The position numbers and the translations under genes were made by a program. From the NCBI GenBank assembly GCA_030066625.1, contig JASJBG010000001.1, forward strand, positions 28,381 to 92,380: 64,000 bases of DNA, given 5' to 3'. Below, in pieces: positions 25,632-33,511 of the stretch (position 1 is its first letter; every line of letters starts with the position of its first letter). The notes under the pieces were generated by a model. The model saw nothing but the letters and a program-made list of their open reading frames with translations. It searched no databases and was not told the DNA's origin. Source of the stretch: Woeseiaceae bacterium (lineage in GTDB: Bacteria > Pseudomonadota > Gammaproteobacteria > Steroidobacterales > Woeseiaceae).

Positions 25632-26108
25632 ATGGCTGAAGAACAGGACGACAAGCGCCTCTCGATTATCAAAATCTACCTGAAGGACTTCTCCTTCGAA
25701 TCGCCGCAGTCGCCCGGCGTGTTTCGTGCGGACGAGTGGTCGCCCAAGACCAATCTAAACCTGCGCAGCTCGCAGTCGGTGGTCGAGGACGACTATCACG
25801 AGATAATCCTCACCATTACCGTCGAGGCGAAAGACAAGGACTCGGACAAGACTCTGTTCCTCGTCGAGCTGCAGCAGGCAGGCCTTTTCGAGATCAAGGG
25901 CTACACGCAGGAAGAGTTCGGCATGCTGGCCGGCAGTTTCTGCCCCAACATCCTGTTCCCTTACGCGCGTGAGTCCATTGCCGGCATCATCCAGAAGGGC
26001 GGCTTCCCCGAGTTCGTCCTGCAGCCGATCAACTTCGACGCGCTGTACCAGCAGGGCCAAGAGCAGCAGGCCGCCGACGCGGTCGCCGGCGGCCAGTCGG
26101 TCAACTAG
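25632..26108 (+). CDS. secB: Protein-export chaperone SecB
   Basis: 158 residues. SecB landmarks: IIKIYLKDFSFESPQSPGVF at the N-terminus, NLNLRSSQSVVEDDYHEIILTITVEAK, QAGLFEIKGYTQEEFGMLAGSFCPNILFPYARE and GGFPEFVLQPINFDALYQQ. The tetramer keeps preproteins unfolded and delivers them to SecA. The grxC-secB-gpsA order matches E. coli. Its TAG stop is immediately followed by the ribosome-binding site of gpsA. Confidence 0.97.
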   Translation: MAEEQDDKRLSIIKIYLKDFSFESPQSPGVFRADEWSPKTNLNLRSSQSVVEDDYHEIILTITVEAKDKDSDKTLFLVELQQAGLFEIKGYTQEEFGMLAGSFCPNILFPYARESIAGIIQKGGFPEFVLQPINFDALYQQGQEQQAADAVAGGQSVN

Positions 26109-26117
26109 GGGGCGCCG

Positions 26118-27131
26118 ATCGCTGAGCCATCGATTGCGGTCCTGGGCGCCGGCTCATGGGGCACGGCGCTGGCGCTGCAGTTCGCGCGCTCAGGCGCCGA
26201 GGTCCGGCTATGGGGCCGTGACCCCGGCCAGATTGCCGCAATGGCGGGCGCGCGCGTCAACGAACGCTACCTGCCCGGCGCCGTTTTTCCCGACAACTTG
26301 ACGCCTGTCGATTCCCTCGAGCGCTGTCTCGACGGAGTGCGCGACGTGCTCGTGTCGGTGCCGAGCCACGCGCTTCGCGAGACGCTCGTCGCCTGCGAAC
26401 CGCTCCTGGCCGAGGACGCCCGCGTCTGCTGGGCGACCAAGGGCTTCGAACTGCACACGGGCAAACTGCCGCACCAGGTTGTTGCCGAGGTGCTGGGCGA
26501 AGACCGGCCGATGGCCGTGTTGTCAGGCCCGACCTTCGCGGCCGAAGTCGGCGAAGGCCTGCCGACGGCGATGACCGTTGCGGGCAACGACGAAGACTTC
26601 GCGCAGGCGCTCGCCGTTGCGCTGTCGAGCGAGCGCTTCCGCGCCTACACCTCGAACGACATGATCGGCGTCGAGGTCGGCGGCGCCGTCAAAAACGTGC
26701 TGGCGATCGGCGCGGGCATGTCCGACGGACTCGGTTTCGGCGCGAATACACGTATCGCACTGATCACGCGCGGGCTCGTCGAGATGACCCGGCTGGGCGT
26801 CGCGCTCGGTGCCTCGCAGGAGACTTTCATGGGGCTCGCGGGCATGGGCGACCTGGTGCTGACGTGCACCGATAATCTGTCGCGGAACCGGCGCATGGGC
26901 CTGGCGCTCGCCAGCGGCAAGACCACCGAGGAAGCGCAGATCGAGATCGGCCAGGTCGTGGAAGGCGTCATGGCGGCGGAAGCCGTGCACGAGGTCGCGG
27001 ACGAGCTCGGTATCGAGATGCCGATCTGCCAGCAGGTCTACCGAATCCTCTACGAGGGGCTGTCGCCACGCGAAGCAGTGGGCGCACTCATGAACCGCGA
27101 GCTCCGCGCGGAGAGCGACGAACCGGCGTAG
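26118..27131 (+). CDS. gpsA: Glycerol-3-phosphate dehydrogenase [NAD(P)+], apparent non-canonical ATC start
   Basis: The track begins at an internal ATG (26241), which would cut off the nucleotide fold. In the same frame the sequence upstream reads AEPSIAVLGAGSWGTALAL, the canonical GpsA N-terminus with GxGxxG. No ATG, GTG or TTG exists between the in-frame secB stop (26106-26108) and this motif; ATC at 26118 lies 5 nt after AGGGGG and gives a 337-residue protein of normal length (ATT 26133 is the alternative). Other landmarks: LSGPTFAAEVGEGLPTAM, VGGAVKNVLAIGAG and GMGDLVLTCTDNLSRNRR. It makes sn-glycerol-3-phosphate for phospholipids. Confidence 0.93.
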   Translation: MAEPSIAVLGAGSWGTALALQFARSGAEVRLWGRDPGQIAAMAGARVNERYLPGAVFPDNLTPVDSLERCLDGVRDVLVSVPSHALRETLVACEPLLAEDARVCWATKGFELHTGKLPHQVVAEVLGEDRPMAVLSGPTFAAEVGEGLPTAMTVAGNDEDFAQALAVALSSERFRAYTSNDMIGVEVGGAVKNVLAIGAGMSDGLGFGANTRIALITRGLVEMTRLGVALGASQETFMGLAGMGDLVLTCTDNLSRNRRMGLALASGKTTEEAQIEIGQVVEGVMAAEAVHEVADELGIEMPICQQVYRILYEGLSPREAVGALMNRELRAESDEPA

Positions 27132-27139
27132 GAGAAAGC

Positions 27140-28084
27140 ATGGCTTTCCGCATCACGGCGATAGTCTTCGCGACGGTCTTGTTCACGGCACCCGCCGGCG
27201 CACAGCGCAGCTATGACACCGACATCCTGGCGGAGACCTTCGGCTTCGACGCCGACACGAAAAAGAGCGTCAGCCTCGACGACCTGCACCAGGGCTGTCC
27301 TGCCCGCGACTGCATCCCGTCGATAGACGAGCCGAAGTTCGTTGCCGCCGCAGACGCTGACCACATCGATGTCGATGCCGTCGTCATTGCCATCGAGCTG
27401 GACGGCGATGCGCGCGCCTATCCGGCACGAATCCTCGATCATCATGAGATCGTCAATGACACGATTGCCGGCCAGCCGATCGCGATTACCTGGTGCCCGC
27501 TCTGCGGTTCGGCCGTCGGCGTGCGCCGCGAAGTAGGCGACGAGATCACAGAGTTCGGCGTCTCGGGGGTGCTCTACAACTCGGACCTCGTATTCTACGA
27601 TCGCCGGACCGAAACGCTCTGGGACCAGATCGAGGCCAAAGGTATCGTCGGTCCGGAGACCGGCACGAAGCTCGACCTCGTTCCGGTAACGATGACGACC
27701 TGGGGCCGCTGGCAAAAGGCGCACCCCGACTCCCGCGTGCTGTCGACGGATACGGGCTTCGAAAAGGACTACAGCCAGGACCGCTACGACAAGTACCGCG
27801 ACTCGGTGTCGCTGATGTTCCCGGTCGGCAAACGCGACGACCGCGTGCACCCGAAGAGTGTCGTGTTCGGCTTCGAGTTCGACGGCAGGTCGCTCGCCTA
27901 CACCGAAAAGCTGCTACAGCAGCAAGGCACCTACACGCACGAACTCGATGGCAAAGCGGTGGCGGTCACGCTCGCCGACGACGGCCGCGTCGAGCTAACT
28001 ACCGGCGGCGAAACTTACGCCCCGATCCGGCTGTTCTGGTTTGCCTGGTACACGTTCCATCCCGACACGGAACTGTTCGAGTAG
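27140..28084 (+). CDS. Exported DUF3179 domain protein
   Basis: 314 residues, signal peptide MAFRITAIVFATVLFTAPAGA, then a DUF3179 domain over nearly the whole length. Recognisable segments are IPSIDEPKFVAAADAD, YPARILDHHEIVNDTIAGQPIAITWCPLCGSAVGV, DLVFYDRRTETLWDQ and FWFAWYTFHPDTELF. The conserved WCPLCGSA pair of Cys could bind metal or form a disulfide. Function is unknown in the family. It follows gpsA by 8 bp and abuts the convergent serine hydrolase gene. Confidence 0.85.
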   Translation: MAFRITAIVFATVLFTAPAGAQRSYDTDILAETFGFDADTKKSVSLDDLHQGCPARDCIPSIDEPKFVAAADADHIDVDAVVIAIELDGDARAYPARILDHHEIVNDTIAGQPIAITWCPLCGSAVGVRREVGDEITEFGVSGVLYNSDLVFYDRRTETLWDQIEAKGIVGPETGTKLDLVPVTMTTWGRWQKAHPDSRVLSTDTGFEKDYSQDRYDKYRDSVSLMFPVGKRDDRVHPKSVVFGFEFDGRSLAYTEKLLQQQGTYTHELDGKAVAVTLADDGRVELTTGGETYAPIRLFWFAWYTFHPDTELFE

Positions 28085-29365
28085 TCAGTCGTTGATCGCC
28101 TGGTAGACCGCAACGCGGTACCTGGCCAGCAGTTCGACGCCGTACGGATAGTGCTGCGTCATCAGCACGGCGACGAGCTCTTCTTCGGGATCGATGAAGT
28201 AGTCCGAGTTGAAGAAACCACCCCAGAACAGTCGTCCCGGAGAACCGATCTGCCCGGTCGCGGACGGGCCACCATCGTGACCGAAGGCCAGCGCGAAACC
28301 CGGCGTGCCCGCTTCGGCGAGCCCCATGCGCGCCGACTGGTCACTGGTCATAAGCTCGACGGTCTTGCGGCCGAGCAGCCTTTCACCATCGAGCGTGCCG
28401 CCGTTCAGGATCATCTGCAGGAAGCGTGAATAGTCCTGTGCGGTCGACGACAGTCCGCCGCCGCCAGACAGGAAGCCGCGAACGCCGTCATAGGGATAGT
28501 CGACTGCGTAGCGTGTCGGCCCGTCGTCGATGACGCCGGGCGGCACGACCTCGAGTGCACCGTCCTCGTCCAGCCGGTGAACGGCCGCCATGCGCGCGAC
28601 CTTGGCCTCGGGTAGCTCGAAGTACGTATCGCGCATGTCGAGTGGGGTGAATATGCGTTCGCGAAAAAAAGCGTCGAGCGACTGACCGGTCACGACCTCG
28701 ATGAGCCGACCGAGCACGTCGATGTTGAGGCCGTAGCTGACGCGCTCGCCCGGCTCGTGCAGGATCGGCAGCGATGCCAACCGCGGCATGAACTCGGCCA
28801 GCGTCTCGGTCTCACCCGCCAGCCCGTCGCTGATATCGTTGTCGATGTACAGCTCGCCGACCGGCCCTGTATTCATGAAGCGATAAGAGATGCCGGATGT
28901 GTGCGTCAGCAGGTGACGAATCGTGATTGCGGTCTCGGCAGGTACCAGCTCGTAGCCGTCCTCGGTCGGCTTTGCTATCTGCATCTCGCGATCGAACTCG
29001 GGCAGGTAGTTCCCGACCGGGTCGTCGAGCAGGAAGTGGCCATCCTCGAACAGGATCATGACGCCCGTCGCCGTTATCGCCTTGGTCATCGACGCAATCC
29101 TGAAGATGTCGTCGCTTCGCATGGCACGACCCGCCGCCAGGTCCGCCTGTCCGAACGCCTTCAGGTACGCGAGCTCGCCGCGTCGCTGCACCAGCACGAC
29201 AGCGCCGGCGACCTGGCCGGTCTCCAACGCACGTTCGACGGCGGCGTCGATCCGATCGAGTCGGTCGGCGGAAAATCCAAGCGTTTCCGGGTCCGCGGGC
29301 AATTCGCGTGCTGACAGCGCGCCCGCGAACAGCAGCAAAATGATGCCAAGCCATTGTTTCTTCAT
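28085..29365 (-). CDS. Exported beta-lactamase-fold serine hydrolase (class C/EstB-like)
   Basis: 426 residues with signal peptide (WLGIILLLFAGALSA). Beta-lactamase family motifs: SxxK as SMTKAITATGVM (~92), YxN as YGLNIDVLGRLIEV, and an HDGGPSATGQ region where class C enzymes have KTG. Such proteins are often esterases, DD-peptidases or D-aminopeptidases rather than true beta-lactamases; nothing here proves resistance. It diverges from the FAD oxidase gene with 86 bp between starts. Confidence 0.85.
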   Translation of the reverse strand: MKKQWLGIILLLFAGALSARELPADPETLGFSADRLDRIDAAVERALETGQVAGAVVLVQRRGELAYLKAFGQADLAAGRAMRSDDIFRIASMTKAITATGVMILFEDGHFLLDDPVGNYLPEFDREMQIAKPTEDGYELVPAETAITIRHLLTHTSGISYRFMNTGPVGELYIDNDISDGLAGETETLAEFMPRLASLPILHEPGERVSYGLNIDVLGRLIEVVTGQSLDAFFRERIFTPLDMRDTYFELPEAKVARMAAVHRLDEDGALEVVPPGVIDDGPTRYAVDYPYDGVRGFLSGGGGLSSTAQDYSRFLQMILNGGTLDGERLLGRKTVELMTSDQSARMGLAEAGTPGFALAFGHDGGPSATGQIGSPGRLFWGGFFNSDYFIDPEEELVAVLMTQHYPYGVELLARYRVAVYQAIND

Positions 29366-29451
29366 GTTTGTCTCCGCTGGCGGATTCGCCCCGCTCTTCT
29401 ATATTTTTAGTGTACACGGGGCAGTTAGTCACAACGACGAGGGGGGACACC

Positions 29452-30945
29452 ATGGACCGCAGGCAGTTCTGCAGAACGACGCTGGCCGCGACGATCGCGG
29501 GCAGCTTTCCATACCTGGCCGGGTGCGGCGAGAAAGCACCGGTCGCAACCAAGGCCGACACGAGTATTCCGGCCGTGTCACTGGACGGCGCCGAGATTGA
29601 GCTCGAGAAGGCCGCCATTCATGAGCTCGGACAGGCGCTCGACGGCCCGGTGATGCTCTCCGGGCATCCCGAATACGATATCGCCCGCAGGATCTGGAAC
29701 GGCATGCACGACAAGCGGCCGGCGCTGATCGCGAAGGTCGCGAGCGCGGCGGACGTCAGCGAAGCCATAAGTTTCGCCCGCGACAACAACCTGCTCGTCG
29801 CGGTCCGCGGCGGCGGCCACAGCTGGCCGGGCAAATCCGTTTGCGAGGGCGGCCTGATGATCGACCTCTCCGGCCTCAACAAGGTCATGGTCGACGCGTA
29901 CGATCGACGCGCCTATTGCGGCGGGGGCGCGCTGCTCAACAACCTCGACACGGCGGCGCTCGAACACGGCCTCGTCACGACGGCCGGGGTCGTGTCGCAC
30001 ACGGGCGTCGGCGGCTACACGCTGGGTGGGGGCTTCGGTCGCTTGAATCGCAAGCACGGGCTTACGATCGATAACCTGCTCGGCGCTGAAATCGTGACGG
30101 CGGACGGCCAGGTCCGCCACGTCTCGAATGACGAAGACGCCGAGCTTTTCTGGGCTATTCGTGGCGGCGGCGGCAACTTCGGGGTCGTTACCCGCTTCGA
30201 GTTCCAGCTGCACCCGTTCGACCGCAACGTGTTATCCGGCATGATCGCGTGGCCGATTGACCAGGCTCGCGACGTGCTCGACTTTTACGGCGGCTGGTAC
30301 CAGGGCCTCTCTGACGACCTGTACGTCGGTCCGGCGATGGTGACGATGCCCGACGGCACGAGCGTCGTCGCGATGGAGGTCGTCTACGCGGGCGACCCGG
30401 CCGCGGGCGAAAAGGAACTGGCACCGCTGCGCAGTATCGGCAAACCGCTCGACGACGGCGTCAAGGTGCAGGACTACATGGTCATGCAGACGCAGGAAGA
30501 TGCGGCGCTCGCGCACGGCATCCGCTCGTATGCGAAGAGCGGCTTGGCGAAAGAGATCACGCCGGAGCTGGTCGACACGCTGGTCGAAGCATTCGTAGCC
30601 GATCCCCGGATTGCGTTCTTCACCCACACCGCCGGCGGCGCGGTCAAACAGGTCGGCGAACTCGATACCGCGTTCCCGCATCGCAACGCCGAGACGATGC
30701 TTCTGGTCGCTTCCTTCTGGGAAAACCCGGCGGACGACGAGGAGTGGATGGCGAAGAGCCGTGAGTGGTTTGCGGCGATCGAACCGCATACCGGCGGCTA
30801 CTACGACAACATCGATTCGGACGGTGAAGGCGCGGCGGGCAACTACGGCCCGGCCTACGATCGCCTGAGCCGCATCAAGGCCCGCTACGACGCCGGCAAC
30901 CTGTTTCGGCTGAACAGCAACGTCAGGCCGGCAGCTAGCGCCTGA
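29452..30945 (+). CDS. Tat-exported FAD-linked oxidase (berberine-bridge-enzyme family)
   Basis: 497 residues from ATG 29452; the track start 29368 adds 28 unlikely residues. The N-terminus MDRRQFCRTTLAATIAGSFP is a twin-arginine signal ending in LAGC, a possible lipobox. The FAD-binding PCMH domain has VAVRGGGHSWPGKSVCEGG, whose His is the usual covalent FAD site, and GVGGYTLGGGFGRLNRKHGL. The BBE C-terminal signature NYGPAYDRLSRIKARYDAGNLFR is intact. The second covalent Cys of bicovalent BBEs appears absent (VVSHTGVGGY). Substrates are typically sugars, alcohols or phenolics; unknown here. Confidence 0.88.
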   Translation: MDRRQFCRTTLAATIAGSFPYLAGCGEKAPVATKADTSIPAVSLDGAEIELEKAAIHELGQALDGPVMLSGHPEYDIARRIWNGMHDKRPALIAKVASAADVSEAISFARDNNLLVAVRGGGHSWPGKSVCEGGLMIDLSGLNKVMVDAYDRRAYCGGGALLNNLDTAALEHGLVTTAGVVSHTGVGGYTLGGGFGRLNRKHGLTIDNLLGAEIVTADGQVRHVSNDEDAELFWAIRGGGGNFGVVTRFEFQLHPFDRNVLSGMIAWPIDQARDVLDFYGGWYQGLSDDLYVGPAMVTMPDGTSVVAMEVVYAGDPAAGEKELAPLRSIGKPLDDGVKVQDYMVMQTQEDAALAHGIRSYAKSGLAKEITPELVDTLVEAFVADPRIAFFTHTAGGAVKQVGELDTAFPHRNAETMLLVASFWENPADDEEWMAKSREWFAAIEPHTGGYYDNIDSDGEGAAGNYGPAYDRLSRIKARYDAGNLFRLNSNVRPAASA

Positions 30946-30956
30946 GGCTCAGGCGC
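30938..30956. terminator. Bidirectional hairpin spanning two convergent stop codons
   Basis: GCGCCTGA-GGC-TCAGGCGC is a perfect 8-bp stem with a 3-nt loop that contains the oxidase TGA and, on the other strand, the trmL TGA. No T-tracts flank it. Confidence 0.45.
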
Positions 30957-31413
30957 CGCCGGCGTAGCCCTGCTGCCGCCAGGCCTCGTAGATGACGACG
31001 GCGGCGGAGTTGGACAGGTTCAGGCTGCGCGAGCCTTCGCGCATCGGCAGCCGGAGCCGCTGCTCCGCCGGCTCCGCTTCGAGCACGGCGTCGGGAAGGC
31101 CGCGCGTTTCCGGCCCGAACAGGAATGCATCGCCGGGGATGTACTTCGGCGTGTCGTAGCGGGTCCGACCCCGCGTGCTCAGCGCGAAGACGCGCGGGTC
31201 GCCCAGCGCCTGCCGGCATTCGGCCAGCGAGTCGTGGACGACGACGTCGGCGAACTCGCGGTAGTCGAGGCCGGCCCGCTTCAGGCGCGTGTCGTCGAGC
31301 TCGAAGCCGAGCGGCCGGACGAGATGCAGCGCGGTGCCGGTATTGGCACACAGCCGGATGATGTTGCCGGTGTTCGGCGGTATCTCCGGCTGGAACAGGA
31401 TGATCGAGAACAT
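30949..31413 (-). CDS. trmL: tRNA (cytidine(34)-2'-O)-methyltransferase TrmL
   Basis: 154 residues from ATG 31413 (MFSIILFQPEIPPNTGNIIRLCANTG), the normal start and length; the track start adds 11 residues. SPOUT family motifs: IPPNTGNIIR (motif 1), FLFGPETRGLP (motif 2) and RSLNLSNSAAVVIYEAWRQ (motif 3, the knot). It 2'-O-methylates the wobble base of tRNA-Leu. It is divergent from the dihydroorotate dehydrogenase gene with only 21 bp between starts. Confidence 0.95.
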   Translation of the reverse strand: MFSIILFQPEIPPNTGNIIRLCANTGTALHLVRPLGFELDDTRLKRAGLDYREFADVVVHDSLAECRQALGDPRVFALSTRGRTRYDTPKYIPGDAFLFGPETRGLPDAVLEAEPAEQRLRLPMREGSRSLNLSNSAAVVIYEAWRQQGYAGGA

Positions 31414-31434
31414 TCCTGTAGAATGCCGCATCCG

Positions 31435-32370
31435 ATGAGCACGCAAAACCAGTCCAGCCTCACGACCGACCTCTGCGGTCTGTCCATGACCTCACCGATC
31501 GTTCTCCTGTCCGGCTGCGTAGGCTTCGGCGAGGAGTACACGCGCGTCGAGGGATTCTCGAACAATGACGTGGGCGGCGTCGTTCTCAAGGGCACGACGG
31601 GTGATGCTCGTCTCGGCAATCCGCCGCACCGCGTCTTCGAGACGCCACAGGGCATGCTCAACGCGATCGGCCTGCAGAACCCCGGCGTGGACGCGGTGGT
31701 CGACGATATCCTGCCGGGCCTTGATTTCAAGGAAACGCGCTTCCTTGCCAACGTCTCCGGGTCGACGATCGAGGAGTACGAGCGCGTTACGAAGCGCTTC
31801 GACGACTCGCCGATCGACGCGATCGAGATCAATATCTCCTGCCCGAACGTGAAGGAAGGCGGCGTGCAGTTCGGCAACGACCCCATCATGTCCGCGCGCG
31901 TCGTCGAAGCCTGCCGCGCGCAGACGACGAAACCGATCATCACCAAGCTGTCGCCGAACCAGACCGACATTCGCGAGAACGCCCGGCTGTGCATCGAAGC
32001 CGGCAGCGACGGTTTTGCGGTCATCAATACGCTGATGGGCATGGCGATCGATATCGAAAATCGCGTGCCCGTGATCGGCAATCGCCAGGGCGGGCTGTCG
32101 GGACCGGCGATCAAACCGATTGCGCTGCTAAAGGTCCACCAGGTCTACGAGGTGGCGAAGGAGCACGACGTGCCGATCATCGGCCAGGGCGGCATCACGA
32201 CGCCGAACGACGCTATCGAGTTCCTGGTCGCGGGTGCGACGGCGATCGGTATCGGCACGGCGCTGTTCTACGATCCACTCGTCTGCAGGAAGATCAATGA
32301 CGGAATCGCCGCGTATCTCGAGCGGCATTCGATGTCTTCCATTACCGAGCTCGTTGGCTCGCTGGCTTGA
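31435..32370 (+). CDS. Class 1 dihydroorotate dehydrogenase-like protein
   Basis: 311 residues from ATG 31435 (MSTQNQSSLTTDLCGL); the track start lies inside trmL. An FMN-binding TIM barrel: MTSPIVLLSGCVGFGEEY, VLKGTTGDARLGNPP, AIEINISCPNVKEGG with the catalytic Cys of class 1 enzymes, VIGNRQGGLSGPAIKPIAL and IIGQGGITTPNDAIEFLVAGATAIGIGTALF. Class 1B enzymes work with a PyrK iron-sulfur subunit, which is not present here; class 1A or a related flavoprotein such as dihydropyrimidine dehydrogenase is possible. Gammaproteobacteria normally use the class 2 membrane PyrD, so the physiological role is uncertain. Confidence 0.82.
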   Translation: MSTQNQSSLTTDLCGLSMTSPIVLLSGCVGFGEEYTRVEGFSNNDVGGVVLKGTTGDARLGNPPHRVFETPQGMLNAIGLQNPGVDAVVDDILPGLDFKETRFLANVSGSTIEEYERVTKRFDDSPIDAIEINISCPNVKEGGVQFGNDPIMSARVVEACRAQTTKPIITKLSPNQTDIRENARLCIEAGSDGFAVINTLMGMAIDIENRVPVIGNRQGGLSGPAIKPIALLKVHQVYEVAKEHDVPIIGQGGITTPNDAIEFLVAGATAIGIGTALFYDPLVCRKINDGIAAYLERHSMSSITELVGSLA

Positions 32371-32380
32371 TCGACCCGAT

Positions 32381-32479
32381 TCAGCGCTCGTAGACACGCT
32401 CGCCGTTCATCCACGTCTCGCGCACTCGCGCCCGCTTTGACCACCATTCGTCGAGAGCATATTTCAATGGATAGCCTGA
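32381..32479 (-). pseudogene. Possible remnant: C-terminal tail of an amidohydrolase-like protein
   Basis: The minus strand reads ALDEWWSKRARVRETWMNGE then RVYER and a stop, closed upstream by an in-frame stop about 32 codons back. The VRETWMNGERVY ending resembles the last strand of metal-dependent amidohydrolases (xxTWVxGxxV). No start codon or body of the enzyme is present, so I read it as the surviving 3' end of a deleted gene. An AGCCTG/CAGGCT hairpin (32473-32490) lies at its border. Confidence 0.35.
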
Positions 32480-32492
32480 TTACGCAGGCTCG

Positions 32493-32984
32493 CTAGTCCA
32501 GGTCGCCGTGTTTTCGCCAGCTGTGCTCGTCGTCATCCGGCGCCCAGCGGCCCGACAAAACCGGTGTCTTGCCGACCCTCGTGCGCGCATACAGGACAAG
32601 AAACGCCGCCGAGCTCAGGAACAGGCTCACGAGCGGTACCTGCTGGCGCCAGTCGAGCGCCTCGTCATAGGCGCGGGCGACAATCCACATCGCCATCTCG
32701 CCGGCAATGAACAGGGAATTCAGCAGCACGAACGCAAACACGAGCCATTGGGGCATGGCCTGCCAGAGCCGGCCGAGCCCGTCCCGCCAGCCCCAGGCCG
32801 AAACGAACAGCAGGGTGACAAAAGCGATCACCGCGATCGCGAACGGTATCGCCGCGGCCTGCACGTACATCATGCCCTCGAGGTCAGGCGCCGACTGGCC
32901 GCCGCCCATGAACAGGACCATGAGCGAGAAAAGCGTCGAGACAACGATCATTGCGAGAACGGCGAGGGTCAGGGGAGTAATCAC
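32493..32984 (-). CDS. Small four-helix inner-membrane protein, function unknown
   Basis: 163 residues, not recognised. Four hydrophobic helices are visible: TLAVLAMIVVSTLFSLMVLF, AIPFAIAVIAFVTLLFVSAW, WLVFAFVLLNSLFIAGEMAM and VPLVSLFLSSAAFLVLYA. A ~25-residue charged cytoplasmic tail (SGRWAPDDDEHSWRKHGDLD) ends it. No catalytic motif is seen. It is the first of several minus-strand genes running back from ntrC. Confidence 0.7.
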   Translation of the reverse strand: MITPLTLAVLAMIVVSTLFSLMVLFMGGGQSAPDLEGMMYVQAAAIPFAIAVIAFVTLLFVSAWGWRDGLGRLWQAMPQWLVFAFVLLNSLFIAGEMAMWIVARAYDEALDWRQQVPLVSLFLSSAAFLVLYARTRVGKTPVLSGRWAPDDDEHSWRKHGDLD

Positions 32985-33032
32985 GGCGAGGCTCGGAACC
33001 TGGTGTCGTCGTAGTGTACGTCGGCCGAAATG

Positions 33033-33059
33033 AAAAAGGGGCCCGGTGTGCGGGCCCCT
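33033..33059 (-). terminator. Strong intrinsic terminator
   Basis: On the minus strand GGGGCCCG and CGGGCCCC pair perfectly around a 5-nt loop and run into TTTTTC, 16 bases after the stop of the small secreted-protein gene. Confidence 0.85.
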
Positions 33060-33074
33060 GCGTCTTGCGTGGGG

Positions 33075-33476
33075 CTACCTTCTGACCCTGGTGATGTAGA
33101 ACGACTGTGTCGAGAAGCCGATCCGGGTGCACTCGCCGTCCTCATTGTAAGAGAACGTGACGAACGAGAAGTCGGACACCGTCCGTATTTCGTCGAGCAG
33201 GCCCGCGTCCGATGTGTTGCAGAATGCCCTTTCTCCATCGGCATCCTCCGCCTGGCAGAATCCGAAGCGGAACACCCCGCCGGCGCCGTCGGAGATCGAG
33301 CGACTGCCGCAGCCGATGAACTCGTTATCGTTCCTGGCGTTTGCGGCCGTCAGCATATCCCCGCTAGCCGTCAGGTTGACCAGGTCGACGTCGACCGGAA
33401 ATGGCGTTTTTTGGCCGGCGTATGCGGCCGTCGATAACAACGCGATCGCTGTCGCGACCATGATCTTCTGTTTCAT
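33075..33476 (-). CDS. Small secreted protein with four cysteines, function unknown
   Basis: 133 residues: signal peptide MKQKIMVATAIALLSTAAYA, then a ~110-residue mature domain with four Cys (IGCGSRS, GFCQAE, AFCNTS, GECTRIG), enough for two disulfides, and a C-terminal SFVTFSYNED and STQSFYITRV beta pattern. Not a family I can name. It has its own intrinsic terminator and 35 bp of upstream spacer, so it may be monocistronic. Confidence 0.7.
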   Translation of the reverse strand: MKQKIMVATAIALLSTAAYAGQKTPFPVDVDLVNLTASGDMLTAANARNDNEFIGCGSRSISDGAGGVFRFGFCQAEDADGERAFCNTSDAGLLDEIRTVSDFSFVTFSYNEDGECTRIGFSTQSFYITRVRR

Positions 33477-33511
33477 CTGGTTTTCTCCCTGTTGGTTATT
33501 CGTTGTCGTTC

